A stretch of DNA of 64,000 nucleotides from Paenibacillus sp. LS1 (GCF_026013365.1 NZ_JAPDOE010000002.1:1240001-1304000); one strand, 5' to 3'; shown: positions 42,212 through 51,343, counted from the first letter of the stretch. Translations and numbers: made by a program. Notes: generated from the sequence alone by a model not told the origin.

Positions 42212-43360
42212 ATGAATAAACGCAAACGTCCAACAGGCAAAACATCGGCTTCGGCCAAGGGCAAATCATATGCTGGTTCTTCCACAGCACGTTCCGGCAA
42301 GTCTAACTTCTCATCCGCAAAATCATCAGGTGCTTCCGCATCACGCAATACAGAAGAGAACAAGAAGCCATTAGCCGCGAAATCGTCGGCCGCGCCCAAG
42401 AAAGCCGGAGGCAACAAATCCAAAAACGCCAGTGCTTCTAAACGCCCGGGCAATTCCTATTATCGCAAGCAGGAACCACCACGTCAGTACAAAGTAACGG
42501 AACCGGATGAACTGTTGAATTTCTTGCTGCAACATCTGAAATCGGGACGTAATGCGGTAAAATCCATTTTGGGTCGCGGACAGGTATCCGTGGATCAGAA
42601 AGTCGTAACCAAGTTTAATGAGGCGCTGACGCCAGGTCAGATTGTATATATTAGAAAAGAAGGTGCAGTCGCTGCCCCGTCCTTGACAGACATTAACATT
42701 TTGCATGAAGACGATGATATCATTGTGATCCGTAAGGAAGCCGGACTGTTGTCCATTGCCGCCGACAAAACGGATGACCTGACGGCTTATCGCCAACTGA
42801 CAGAGCATGTGCGCCGCACCAATCCGCTGAACCGGATTTTTGTCGTACATCGTCTGGATCGGGATACGTCGGGTGTCATGATGTTTGCCAAAAGTGAAGA
42901 GGTACAACAGAAGCTGCAAAACAACTGGAAAGAAAATGTACAGGATCGCGTCTACGTCGCTCTTGTTGAAGGTTCGGTAGCGAAAGAAGAAGGTACTATT
43001 TCTTCCTGGCTGAAGGAAACCAAAACGCTGAAGATGTACTCCAGCTCGCGTCCGAATGATGGACAACATGCGATTACGCATTACAAACGACTGAAGTCGA
43101 ACCGGGAGTTCTCCCTGCTTGAAGTGCGCCTGGAAACAGGTCGCAAAAATCAGATTCGTGTGCATATGGAAGACCTCGGACATCCGATTGCGGGTGACAG
43201 AAAATACGGCGCACGTACAAGAGACCTCGGCCGTCTCGGACTTCATGCACGTATACTCTCGTTTATTCATCCGACAACCGATGAACTGATGTCATTTGAG
43301 ACGGATATTCCGAAGCCATTCCTGTATCCGTTCCGTGCAGAAGCTCCACCCGCGAAATAA
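42212..43360 (+). CDS. RluA-family 23S/tRNA pseudouridine synthase
   Basis: Protein of 382 aa. The first about 85 residues are a Lys/Ser/Ala-rich low-complexity tail. An S4 domain follows (LLNFLLQHLKSGRNAVKSILGRGQ), then the catalytic domain with VVHRLDRDTSGVMMFAK, containing the aspartate nucleophile, and LETGRKNQIRVHMEDLGHPIAGD. It converts uridine to pseudouridine in RNA; target position unknown. ATG 42212 has AAGGAG 10 nt upstream. The basic tail is unusual for the family and may help in RNA binding. Confidence 0.88.
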   Translation: MNKRKRPTGKTSASAKGKSYAGSSTARSGKSNFSSAKSSGASASRNTEENKKPLAAKSSAAPKKAGGNKSKNASASKRPGNSYYRKQEPPRQYKVTEPDELLNFLLQHLKSGRNAVKSILGRGQVSVDQKVVTKFNEALTPGQIVYIRKEGAVAAPSLTDINILHEDDDIIVIRKEAGLLSIAADKTDDLTAYRQLTEHVRRTNPLNRIFVVHRLDRDTSGVMMFAKSEEVQQKLQNNWKENVQDRVYVALVEGSVAKEEGTISSWLKETKTLKMYSSSRPNDGQHAITHYKRLKSNREFSLLEVRLETGRKNQIRVHMEDLGHPIAGDRKYGARTRDLGRLGLHARILSFIHPTTDELMSFETDIPKPFLYPFRAEAPPAK

Positions 43361-43419
43361 CTGCATCGTTATATAGAATCGACTGATCGATTGATCATGC
43401 CTGAAAGGAGGAACGGACA

Positions 43420-43998
43420 CTGAAAAACCTGTTAATCACCGGTTACCGGGCACATGAATTGCAGATTTTTGGACAGAAACATGAAGGTATTCCTTTTATC
43501 AAAAAAGCCATCTCCTCCCGTCTTACTCCCCTTGTCGAAGATGGTCTGGAATGGGTGCTGACGCCGGGACAATACGGTGTGGACCTGTGGGCCTGCGAAG
43601 TGGTCATTGATTTGAAGAAGACATATCCGCATCTGAAACTGTCGATCATCACCGCCTTTCAGAACCCGGAGGAACAATGGAAAGAAGACAAGCAGGAGTA
43701 TTACCGTTCCATCCTCTCGGGTGTGGACTATTACGGTGCGATTAGCAATCAACCTTATATCGGGCCGTGGCAGTTCACTGCACGGGATGACCTGTTGCTG
43801 CGCAAAAGCGACGGGCTTCTGCTCGTCTATGACGAAGATGCCGGGGAAGGAAGTCCCCGTTTTGTGAAGGAAAAAGCCGTGAAGAAACAGCAGAATGAGG
43901 ACTATACGATCATCAGTGTCACTTCAGAGGATATCCAATCGGTAGCTGAGGATGAACGTATTAACGATATTGCCGACTTCGACGATTCTTCATTCTGA
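43420..43998 (+). CDS. ypsA: YpsA/DUF1273 family protein, apparently with CTG start
   Basis: SLOG-superfamily protein of 192 aa. LKNLLITGYRAHELQIFGQK aligns with the start of B. subtilis YpsA (MKVLAITGYKPFELGIFKQ), followed by EWVLTPGQYGVDLWACEV and RKSDGLLLVYDEDAGEGSPR. YpsA affects cell division and growth; biochemical role unknown. The homologous first residue is encoded by CTG at 43420, with AAGGAGG exactly 8 nt upstream and no ATG, GTG or TTG available there; the next start (TTG 43459) would remove the first strand of the fold. Confidence 0.8.
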   Translation: MKNLLITGYRAHELQIFGQKHEGIPFIKKAISSRLTPLVEDGLEWVLTPGQYGVDLWACEVVIDLKKTYPHLKLSIITAFQNPEEQWKEDKQEYYRSILSGVDYYGAISNQPYIGPWQFTARDDLLLRKSDGLLLVYDEDAGEGSPRFVKEKAVKKQQNEDYTIISVTSEDIQSVAEDERINDIADFDDSSF

Positions 43999-44155
43999 AA
44001 AAATGTAGCTTATCTGAAGTCTTTTCATGCATAGCTGTGATCAGAGGAGAATCGTATTTCGAATGACGTACATATGTTTTTTTTCGAGGCAGGTTGGGTA
44101 TAAGTAGTATTATAACTGCGATGATATGTCGTATGGGATAAGGGGAACTGCAACC

Positions 44156-44971
44156 ATGACAATTACGCCAGAGCAGCGCATTCAACTGCATGGATTTAAC
44201 AACCTGACCAAGTCGCTCAGCTTCAATATGTACGATATTTGTTATACCAAAACCAAAGACGAACGCGAAGCTTACATTGAATATATTGATGAACAGTATA
44301 ACGCCGCCCGGTTGAGTAAAATTCTGAACAACGTCTCCGACATTATTGGGGCTCATGTCCTGAATGTTGCGCAGCAGGATTACGTGCCTCAAGGTGCAAG
44401 TGTGACGATGCTGGTTTCGGAAGGCCCGATTGTGGAAATCCCCGAGGAATCACTCGATGAATCTCCCGGCCCTCTGCCAGATAATGTCGTCATGCAGTTG
44501 GATAAAAGCCATATCACCGTGCACACCTATCCTGAGTTCCACCCCAGTGAAGGCATCAGTACCTTCCGTGCGGACATCGATGTATCCACCTGCGGTGAGA
44601 TTTCACCGCTCAAGGCGCTGAATTATCTGATCCACTCATTTGATACGGACATTATGACGATGGATTACCGGGTACGTGGTTTCACGCGGGATACGAGCGG
44701 ACGCAAGCTGTTCATTGACCATGAGATCGGCTCGATTCAGAATTATATTCCGGATGAGATCAAGAGCAGCTTCGATATGATTGACGTGAACGTCTATCAG
44801 GAGAACATTTTTCATACCAAATGTAAACTGAGGGAATTCGATCTCGACAATTATCTGTTCGGGTATACCAAGGATAAGCTGAGCAAGAAGGAACAACAGG
44901 AGATTACCGAGTGGCTGAAGCTGGAGATGGATGAGATCTATTACGGCAAAAACATCAATCGTCCCTCTTAA
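44156..44971 (+). CDS. speD: S-adenosylmethionine decarboxylase proenzyme, E. coli type
   Basis: Pyruvoyl enzyme of 271 aa that makes decarboxylated SAM for spermidine synthesis. The self-cleavage site is within [14 protein letters not shown] (K-S), as in E. coli Spe[16 protein letters not shown] and [18 protein letters not shown] are also conserved. Length matches the E. coli class (264 aa), larger than the short B. subtilis type. The ATG at 44156 has AAGGGG 11 nt upstream. Stands alone; no spermidine synthase gene beside it. Confidence 0.88.
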   Translation: MTITPEQRIQLHGFNNLTKSLSFNMYDICYTKTKDEREAYIEYIDEQYNAARLSKILNNVSDIIGAHVLNVAQQDYVPQGASVTMLVSEGPIVEIPEESLDESPGPLPDNVVMQLDKSHITVHTYPEFHPSEGISTFRADIDVSTCGEISPLKALNYLIHSFDTDIMTMDYRVRGFTRDTSGRKLFIDHEIGSIQNYIPDEIKSSFDMIDVNVYQENIFHTKCKLREFDLDNYLFGYTKDKLSKKEQQEITEWLKLEMDEIYYGKNINRPS

Positions 44972-45084
44972 GAGGCTGTTCAATGGCTGATGCATGAGGG
45001 CAAAGTTTAAGACAAGATATCATGAAGGCAGGGTTCTTCTATTCAGGGGACCTCCGGCATGTGCTTGTCTTTTTCTTTGTTATG

Positions 45085-45114
45085 TTGACAGTGTGCAACT
45101 TTATTTCTTATTAT
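45085..45114 (+). promoter_or_regulatory. Sigma-A-type promoter of the flgB-like gene
   Basis: TTGACA (45085-45090), an 18-bp spacer and TATTAT (45109-45114), about 40 bp before the start codon. A vegetative rather than sigma-D promoter. Confidence 0.6.
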
Positions 45115-45155
45115 AGAACTAACTGTATCAATCTACAGTGAAGGAGACTGAGCCC

Positions 45156-45566
45156 GTGATCGAAACGAATACGACAAGACGTAATGAATCACTGTTACAA
45201 GCACTGACTGCACAACACAATGCCATCACCAATAACATTGCCAATGCAGACACGCCCAACTACAAAAAGAAAACGGTAGAGTTTCAGGAAGAGTTGAGAC
45301 GTATCGTTGAAAATGGCAAAACAGATCAGCTCGCCATGAAACGGACTCATGACAAACACTTTCCTATCAGTGATCCCAATTCTTCCATCGTACAATACCG
45401 AATTGTGGAGAACAACGAAACAGCCATGAATAATAACAACAATAACGTTGACATTGACAAGGAAATGGCGAATCTTTCGGAGAATCAGCTCATGTATAAC
45501 TACATGGTCGATCGGGTCAGTGGACACTACAAAAAAATGAAAAATTTACTGAATGATTTGAAATAA
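45156..45566 (+). CDS. flgB: Flagellar basal-body rod protein FlgB, orphan copy
   Basis: Protein of 136 aa with the FlgB/FlgC N-terminal signature ALTAQHNAITNNIANADTPNYKKKTVEF and a C-terminal helix ENQLMYNYMVDRVSGHYKKMKNLL, as expected for a rod subunit exported through the flagellar machine. An asparagine run (MNNNNNNVDID) lies in the middle. GTG 45156 is used, with AAGGAG 9 nt upstream. Normally flgB heads the fla/che operon with flgC and fliE; here it is alone, with its own promoter and terminator. Confidence 0.82.
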   Translation: MIETNTTRRNESLLQALTAQHNAITNNIANADTPNYKKKTVEFQEELRRIVENGKTDQLAMKRTHDKHFPISDPNSSIVQYRIVENNETAMNNNNNNVDIDKEMANLSENQLMYNYMVDRVSGHYKKMKNLLNDLK

Positions 45567-45575
45567 TGAATGTAC

Positions 45576-45602
45576 AGCAGCCCGCGATGGCTGCTTTTTT
45601 TT
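45576..45602 (+). terminator. Rho-independent terminator after flgB
   Basis: AGCAGCC-CGCGAT-GGCTGCT followed by eight T residues. Confidence 0.9.
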
Positions 45603-45715
45603 ATGGTCTTTTCCCCTGAGTGCAGCTCGTTTGGTGCCATTTTTCGGTATCCGCTCCTGTTCGTAGTATAATGGGGAGAAACGATTGATTTCATATCGAA
45701 CAAAAGAGGTGCAAC

Positions 45716-46819
45716 ATGGCTCCACGTCATTTAAATGGTTTTCAAGGTTCCAAAGTGAGGCTCGCGGCCCCATGCCCGGAAGATTGCATGCGTCTCTCCC
45801 GCTTCACAGACGATTATGAATATTTGCGCAACATGGATACCGATATCGCGATCCCGTTAACGCCGGATGAAACGGGTTCTTCGTCTGTCCGCCGCGACAA
45901 CGGATTTGAATTTGCATTACGTACACTGGAGGGTAATCGATTTATTGGCTTCACCGCGCTCTATCGGATCGAATGGAACAATAGGTCTGCTCGTCTGGCT
46001 ATTGGTATCGGTGAAGAAAATGATCGGGGTAAAGGATACGGCAGCGATGCCCTGGCTCTAATTCTTCGGTATGGCTTCCACGAATTGAACCTGAACCGGA
46101 TTGCGCTGGAAGTCATTGAATACAATGAAGCCGCGAGACGTGCATACCTAAAAGCCGGATTCCGGGAAGAGGGTCGCCAGCGTTCTGCAGTTTTGCGGGA
46201 TGGCATGCATTATGACCTGATTTCAATGAGTATCCTTGCGGAAGAATGGTCTGTACAGTCTCAGCTTCCATTGTCATTCCAGTCTACTCGTACTCCTGAA
46301 TCTAGGGATATGATAGCGGGTGGTTTTTCACAACCTAATGGGAACGAACCAGCTGCGCTAACCATGTCGGCGTTACGCTCAGATCCAAAAGATGAATCTG
46401 AAATTTCGCCTCGCATTGGCGTAGGCGCGGTCATCCTGAATGAGCGGGGCGAAGTACTTCTCGCCTGGCGGAACCGCCAGCCCGAACAGCACACCTGGAG
46501 TATTCCCGGCGGGAAAGTCGATCCCTACGAATCACTGGAGACTGCCGTCATCCGTGAAATCAAGGAGGAAGTGGATCTGGATATCGCCATCGACAGTCTG
46601 CTCTGCACGGCGGAGACGATCCAGCCAGAGCAGAAGGAACATTGGATATCTGTTCTCTATTCCACCAAGGTGATTGGCGGTCATGCTCGTAATCTGGAAG
46701 AAGGCGGAGCCATTGGTGAGATCGGCTGGTTCCCATTGAATGATCTGCCCTCTCCACTCGCCTGCTTTGCCGTACCTGGGCTGGAGGCTGCAAAGAAGCT
46801 ATATAATGAATCCCTGTAA
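45716..46819 (+). CDS. GNAT acetyltransferase-Nudix hydrolase fusion
   Basis: Protein of 367 aa with two enzymes in one chain. Residues 10-175 are a RimJ/RimL-type GNAT domain (ENDRGKGYGSDALALILRYGF, VIEYNEAARRAYLKAGF). A Ser/Pro/Thr-rich linker of about 40 residues follows. Residues 220-360 are a Nudix domain whose box GGKVDPYESLETAVIREIKE+EVDL fits Gx5Ex7REUxEExGU except that the late glycine is aspartate. Both active sites look intact. The joint substrate is unknown. AAGAGGTG lies just before the ATG. Confidence 0.85.
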   Translation: MAPRHLNGFQGSKVRLAAPCPEDCMRLSRFTDDYEYLRNMDTDIAIPLTPDETGSSSVRRDNGFEFALRTLEGNRFIGFTALYRIEWNNRSARLAIGIGEENDRGKGYGSDALALILRYGFHELNLNRIALEVIEYNEAARRAYLKAGFREEGRQRSAVLRDGMHYDLISMSILAEEWSVQSQLPLSFQSTRTPESRDMIAGGFSQPNGNEPAALTMSALRSDPKDESEISPRIGVGAVILNERGEVLLAWRNRQPEQHTWSIPGGKVDPYESLETAVIREIKEEVDLDIAIDSLLCTAETIQPEQKEHWISVLYSTKVIGGHARNLEEGGAIGEIGWFPLNDLPSPLACFAVPGLEAAKKLYNESL

Positions 46820-46851
46820 TTCTAATATTCCATCGGATGGAGGTATTCGCT

Positions 46852-47373
46852 ATGAATCATGCAGAACAGATGAATGATCTATTCCAGGCGGTACAGGAAG
46901 GTCACGTTGAGAAACTAAAGTCACTGCTTGATGCTGACCCGGAACTTGCCAATACTGAGAATCAGGACGGGTTAACTCCGCTGGGATATGCCTCTCATTA
47001 TGGACAAGCAGGAGCAGTTCGTGTTCTTCTGGAGCACGGTGCCGAGGTGAACGCCCTTTCTCATTCCAAGATTTCCTATATTCCGTCCAATACTGCATTG
47101 CATGCCGCTCTTGCTGGAGAACGTTCGCCAGAAGTTATTCGCCTTTTGCTCGAACATGGGGCATCCACGAGTATTCTAGATAGTGATGGACAACATGCGC
47201 TGCACTCGGCGGCATTTCATACGGATCAGATTGAACTCATCGAGATGTTACTCCAACATGGTGCCGATCCGAGTGCATTGAACTCATCAGGCCAAACCGC
47301 ATTGGACATTGCACTTGAACGTGGCAACACATCTACAGCTTCGTGCCTGCGAGCTGCCGTTGCAGCGCAGTAG
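46852..47373 (+). CDS. Ankyrin repeat protein
   Basis: Protein of 173 aa with four ankyrin repeats: DGLTPLGYASHYGQAGAVRVLLEHGAEVN, NTALHAALAGERSPEVIRLLLEHGAS, GQHALHSAAFHTDQIELIEM, GQTALDIALERGNTS in shortened form. No signal peptide: a cytoplasmic protein-binding scaffold of unknown partner. GGAGG lies 8 nt before the ATG at 46852. It follows the GNAT-Nudix gene by 32 bp and may be co-transcribed; a terminator follows at 47410. Confidence 0.85.
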   Translation: MNHAEQMNDLFQAVQEGHVEKLKSLLDADPELANTENQDGLTPLGYASHYGQAGAVRVLLEHGAEVNALSHSKISYIPSNTALHAALAGERSPEVIRLLLEHGASTSILDSDGQHALHSAAFHTDQIELIEMLLQHGADPSALNSSGQTALDIALERGNTSTASCLRAAVAAQ

Positions 47374-47409
47374 CAACAATGATTAGATAACGTGAGTAAT
47401 ACCGTGAGT

Positions 47410-47455
47410 AACCGTCAGGACTCTTTTTGGAGTACAAAAAGAAGGTCTGACGGTT
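47410..47455 (+). terminator. Hairpin terminator after the ankyrin gene
   Basis: AACCGTCAG and CTGACGGTT form the outer stem; CTTTTTG/CAAAAAG forms an inner one. Followed by ATTTCTTG. Confidence 0.75.
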
Positions 47456-47489
47456 ATTTCTTGTTCGATTACATACCTCTATCGAGAGG

Positions 47490-47722
47490 CTATATAAGTT
47501 GAGCTAAAGAATATTTACACTTGCCACTCCGATGACAGAACAACCCTCCGATCGCTGTTATCCCCAGATTTTTTTAATTCACTTTTACAAAGGTGAACAT
47601 CTGGCGATAAAGGCGAAGTGTATGCTTCCGAAGGAGCTTTCTTTCAGAAAGCTTTTAGCTCCGCTTCTTCAGGTTATTTCAGTCCTCTACGTTCTCGTGT
47701 AAATATAGTTCAACTTATATAG
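47490..47722. mobile_element. MITE-like element with terminal inverted repeats
   Basis: CTATATAAGTTGA..CTA at 47490, extending to ATATTTACAC at 47520, is matched in inverse by 47697-47722 with one small indel. The 233-bp element has no gene; inside is a palindrome AGCTTTCTTTCAGAAAGCT. Size and structure are those of a non-autonomous miniature element or a large structured repeat. No target-site duplication could be confirmed by eye. Confidence 0.6.
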
Positions 47723-47756
47723 AAATCGCGATACATCATATTTTTTCTAGGGAATA

Positions 47757-47786
47757 AGAACCGTTTGACGCCTTACACGGTCTAAT
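47757..47786 (+). promoter_or_regulatory. Candidate ECF-sigma promoter
   Basis: GAACCGTTT (47758-47766), a 13-bp gap, and GGTCTAA (47779-47785), about 32 bp before the sigma gene. The AAC-type -35 and GTC-type -10 are the usual look of ECF promoters and suggest autoregulation. Confidence 0.4.
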
Positions 47787-47816
47787 ACTCAACATATCCA
47801 TGAAAGGAGGAGCCAT

Positions 47817-48332
47817 GTGACCCCTACTCAGCTCACCATCGCCGCACAAAAAGGGGATGCCGAGGCTTTTGCAGCCTTAATGGAATTGCATCAGAGCCAA
47901 CTGTACCGTATCGCCTATGCGTATCTGCACAACGAAGGTGATGCGCTGGAAGCAATTCAGGAATCAACCTTCAGGGCGTTCCGCAAACTCAAAAAATTAA
48001 AAGAGCCCTCCTACTTCGGTACGTGGCTCATCCGCATACTGCTCAACTACTGCGCGGACGAACGCAAACGCAAAAGTCGGTTCAGTCCCGTCACCGAGAT
48101 TCATGAATCCAGCAGTTGGGATCGTCCTGCGGATCCCGATCTTGCGGCCGCTGTATCCACCCTTGATCGGGATTGCAAACAGATTATTATCCTGAGTTAT
48201 TTCGAAGGTTTCTCCTTAACTGAAGTCGCCGATATTCTCGAAATCCCAACCGGAACCGTAAAATCCCGATTACATCGGGCACTCGGACAGCTCCGTGATC
48301 AACTTGAAACGAAAGGAGATGCATCCTCATGA
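47817..48332 (+). CDS. ECF RNA polymerase sigma factor
   Basis: Sigma-70 family protein of 171 aa with region 2 (YRIAYAYLHNEGDALEAIQESTFRAFRKL) and region 4 (QIIILSYFEGFSLTEVADILEIPTGTVKSRLHRAL). It starts with GTG; AAGGAGG lies 6 nt upstream. The stop overlaps the ATG of the membrane protein that follows, which is probably its anti-sigma factor. Similar to SigV/SigX-like factors of Bacillota. Signal unknown. Confidence 0.88.
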   Translation: MTPTQLTIAAQKGDAEAFAALMELHQSQLYRIAYAYLHNEGDALEAIQESTFRAFRKLKKLKEPSYFGTWLIRILLNYCADERKRKSRFSPVTEIHESSSWDRPADPDLAAAVSTLDRDCKQIIILSYFEGFSLTEVADILEIPTGTVKSRLHRALGQLRDQLETKGDASS

Positions 48333-49666
48333 CGGATGAACAAAAATCATTCGAGACATTGGAAGAACGTCTGAATGCTCGCAAGACGGAATACGAAACC
48401 ATGCCTGTGCCCGATGCCGCCGCCTATCAGGCTGTGCAGTCCGGAATCCGCCAGGCTGCCCGTAAGCGAAAGTCCCGGCTGCGTTGGTATATGAGCTCCA
48501 TCTCAGCAGCTGCCCTCATCCTGCTATTTACGGGATGTATTCGTGTCTCTCCCGCCTTTGCGTCCTTCGTGGAGCAATTGCCTGGCATGGAAGGCATTGT
48601 GAGCATGATTCGCCAGGATAAAGGATTAATGATGGCGATCGATCAGTCCCTCTTACAGAAGGTCGGTGTCAGCGACGAGCATGATGGTGCTTCCGTGACC
48701 GTTGAAGGCATTATCACAGACGAGTCACGTATGGTTATTTTTTACACGATGAAAGGCATGAAAGATCCCGAGAAATTCAACTATGACATTGATTTGCTGG
48801 ATGAGAACGGTAAAGATCTGCCTGTTGCATTTGGTTATTCTTCACCTAAACCTACTTCAGACGAGAATGTATATGAGAATATGATTGATGTGATCTTCAC
48901 GGATGGAGCCACTCCGCCCGAAGAGCTGAGCGTTGTATTTAAGCCAAGAGATACAGCAAGTGCTGAAAAGTGGAAAGTGACGTTCCCGGTAGACAAGAAT
49001 CTTACCAAAGGCATGAAAAAAGTTATTCCTGTGAACCAGACGTTAACGGTGGATGGGCAGCGTATTGATGTGAAAGAGGCTACTCTGTATCCAACCCGTC
49101 TTGTACTTGATGTGAATTTTGATCCAAAGAATACCAAGAAGGTGTTTGGCCTGAGCGATCTTCAACTGGTCGACGAACAAGGTCGCGCGTGGAGAACAGA
49201 TACCTCGACAGGTGGGGATGAACGCTCCATTTACTTCGAAAGTATGTACTTCTCCATACCGAAAAAGCTGACCTTGCAGGGAACTGGCTTCTCGGGATTG
49301 GATAAAAAGGATCTGGATCTTTCCCTTGATCTGAAGTCACGCCAGATTTCAGGTGGCCCTCCTGGATTGAAGATGCTTGGCAGCAAGATTGAAGGCAAAG
49401 ATCTAATTATCGACTTTTCTGTTGCTGGTAGTATGAACGGCGGGTACGTTCTGGGTTTCGATGATGTTACAGACAGTGCAGGGAAATCATATGAGATTTC
49501 TGGCTCCAGTTGGAGTAGTGGCGATGGGACGGATGATAGTCATACGATCGTTTCCTCTACTGTCGAAAATGGAGCCAAGATGCAGGGGAAAATCCAAATG
49601 CACATTTCCACCTATCCAATGAAAGTGAAGTCACCATTCTCATTGGACATTCCGGTGAACCCTTAA
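48329..49666 (+). CDS. DUF4179/DUF5643 membrane protein, probable anti-sigma factor
   Basis: Protein of 445 aa. A cytoplasmic N-terminus of about 50 residues, one transmembrane segment (about 51-70, SSISAAALILLFTGCIRVS), then the extracellular DUF4179 domain and a DUF5643-like beta domain. DUF4179 proteins are typically encoded after ECF sigma genes and hold the sigma factor at the membrane. The ATGA overlap with the sigma gene fits that partnership. A cysteine inside the membrane segment (FTGC) resembles a lipobox but follows too long a cytoplasmic tail. Confidence 0.8.
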   Translation: MTDEQKSFETLEERLNARKTEYETMPVPDAAAYQAVQSGIRQAARKRKSRLRWYMSSISAAALILLFTGCIRVSPAFASFVEQLPGMEGIVSMIRQDKGLMMAIDQSLLQKVGVSDEHDGASVTVEGIITDESRMVIFYTMKGMKDPEKFNYDIDLLDENGKDLPVAFGYSSPKPTSDENVYENMIDVIFTDGATPPEELSVVFKPRDTASAEKWKVTFPVDKNLTKGMKKVIPVNQTLTVDGQRIDVKEATLYPTRLVLDVNFDPKNTKKVFGLSDLQLVDEQGRAWRTDTSTGGDERSIYFESMYFSIPKKLTLQGTGFSGLDKKDLDLSLDLKSRQISGGPPGLKMLGSKIEGKDLIIDFSVAGSMNGGYVLGFDDVTDSAGKSYEISGSSWSSGDGTDDSHTIVSSTVENGAKMQGKIQMHISTYPMKVKSPFSLDIPVNP

Positions 49667-49764
49667 TCTTCCGTCAACAGGCTGTGATTATCGTAAATAT
49701 TCTTTATAATGGAAACATTCATTTTAAAACAAACAAAGATGTTATAGGGAAGGTGTGGTTAGAC

Positions 49765-50808
49765 ATGAATCAACGTTCCATCCGTTATCCGCAGCCACTC
49801 GCTCCAGGAGACATGATTGGTGTGGCAGCACCGTCCAGCGGTGTTGGCGAATCCCTGCACCATTATCTTGAGGAGAGCAAACGCAATATGGAGCGCCTTG
49901 GTTTTGGCGTGATGGAAAGCCCATCGCTCCGCCACAACATCAAATGTGTGAGTGCGTCCAAAGAGGCTCGCGCCGAAGAGATGAATGAGTTTTTTCGCAA
50001 TCCAAATATTCAAGCCATTATCCCTCCATGGGGTGGAGAGTTCCTGATGGATATCCTGCCCCTGCTGGATTGGGAAGCGTTAAAATCGTTGCCGCCAAAA
50101 TGGGTCATGGGTTATTCGGATATCAGTACCTTCCTGTTTGCCTATACCCTGCTCACCGGAACAGCGACAGCGCATGGCACCAATTATGTTGATTTAAGAT
50201 CAAGTGCCATCGATCCGGTGACTGCGCGCTGGATTGATGTTTTACAGACGAAACACGATGGAGAGATCACACAATCGTCTTCCACGCATTATCAAACGGA
50301 ATGGAAACCGGAACTGCCTGGATTTAACCTCGATACACCTTCGCGCTGGAAACAGCTCGGCCACTCGGAAGATGCAGATACCTCTGTGTCGTTCTCTGGT
50401 CGGCTAATTGGCGGCTGTATGGATACGATCACCTGTCTGATCGGCACGCCGTATGCACCCGTGGCATCATATCTGGATCAGTATTGTGCAGATCAAGGAA
50501 CCATCTGGTATCTGGAGAGCTGTGAGATGAACGCGGGGGATATCTACCGTCATCTGTGGCAGATGAAACAGGCTGGCTGGTTTGCAGGTGTGAAAGGTTT
50601 CATGATCGGCCGACCTGCGGGTTATTCTGATACAGCCGATTTCAATTTCACCGATGCCCTTTCCTCTGCACTTGGGGATCTGGATGTCCCTGTACTGTAC
50701 GATGTGGATCTCGGCCATATTCCGCCCCAGCTCACCTTTGTGAATGGAGCACTAGGCAAAGTGACTTATGAAAATGGACGCAGGAACCTTGAAATGGCGT
50801 TCGTGTAA
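49765..50808 (+). CDS. S66 family peptidase, LD-carboxypeptidase/MccF-like
   Basis: Serine peptidase of 347 aa. Nucleophile in VMGYSDIST, glutamate in WYLESCEMNAGD, histidine in VDLGHIPPQL: the Ser-Glu-His set of the S66 family. Members cut LD-peptides in cell-wall recycling or, as MccF, detoxify microcin C-type nucleotidyl peptides. The sequence with the WGGEFLMDIL loop looks more like the MccF side, which is an impression. ATG 49765 is preceded by GGGAAGGTG at 9 nt. Confidence 0.85.
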   Translation: MNQRSIRYPQPLAPGDMIGVAAPSSGVGESLHHYLEESKRNMERLGFGVMESPSLRHNIKCVSASKEARAEEMNEFFRNPNIQAIIPPWGGEFLMDILPLLDWEALKSLPPKWVMGYSDISTFLFAYTLLTGTATAHGTNYVDLRSSAIDPVTARWIDVLQTKHDGEITQSSSTHYQTEWKPELPGFNLDTPSRWKQLGHSEDADTSVSFSGRLIGGCMDTITCLIGTPYAPVASYLDQYCADQGTIWYLESCEMNAGDIYRHLWQMKQAGWFAGVKGFMIGRPAGYSDTADFNFTDALSSALGDLDVPVLYDVDLGHIPPQLTFVNGALGKVTYENGRRNLEMAFV

Positions 50809-50872
50809 TCACCTTTTGTAGGCAGATGCATACCTTGAAGTAAGAACTTATTTTGAGGAAGGGTTGTGCATC

Positions 50873-51178
50873 ATGTCTGAATCCACATCCACGCCGTCCA
50901 CGCGTGTCGTGTATCAAGCCAATCAACCGATGCTTCAATCCGTGCAAAGTGTGCGGAATATGCTTCATCATACAGCCCGGCAGCATGTAGGCAAGAAGGT
51001 ACAAGTCCAGAATATCGATGGGCAGGTATGGGAAGGTGTCATCATTAGTGCAGACCGGGGAATTTTGTATCTCCAGGTTACCCCGATGCATGGATACCCT
51101 GAACCGCGCGCCTTGTTCGGACCGACGATTTTACCGCTTGTGCTGTATGAATTGTTGGTTATTACACTGTTGATGTAG
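50873..51178 (+). CDS. Hypothetical protein with Sm-like strand pattern
   Basis: Protein of 101 aa. A Ser/Thr-rich start, a helical middle (NQPMLQSVQSVRNMLHH) and KKVQVQNIDGQVWEGVIISADRGILYLQV, which resembles an Sm/Hfq-like or coat-protein beta fold, then a hydrophobic C-terminus that may be membrane-associated (TILPLVLYELLVITLLM). Family not certain. GAGGAAGGG lies 9 nt before the ATG. It is followed by a terminator at 51215. Confidence 0.6.
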   Translation: MSESTSTPSTRVVYQANQPMLQSVQSVRNMLHHTARQHVGKKVQVQNIDGQVWEGVIISADRGILYLQVTPMHGYPEPRALFGPTILPLVLYELLVITLLM

Positions 51179-51214
51179 CTGGTATTATGAGTCTATATCC
51201 GAACTCGCTTCAAG

Positions 51215-51260
51215 AAGCTTCGCTCCTGTGACCTTTAGGTCTTGGGAACGAAGCTTTTTT
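51215..51260 (+). terminator. Rho-independent terminator
   Basis: AAGCTTCG and CGAAGCTT with an inner GACCT/AGGTC stem, followed by TTTTTT. Confidence 0.85.
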
Positions 51261-51343
51261 ATCGTCATAGCGTCAGTGCGGTATGATTCCTTGCGAGCGT
51301 GTGAAATATGATACAATGGTGTCGGCACCACGCCTTATCTCAC

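Noticed and set aside
42371..43270. Open frame of 299 codons opposite the pseudouridine synthase gene
   Set aside because: Antisense of a gene with an intact catalytic motif; composition is not protein-like.
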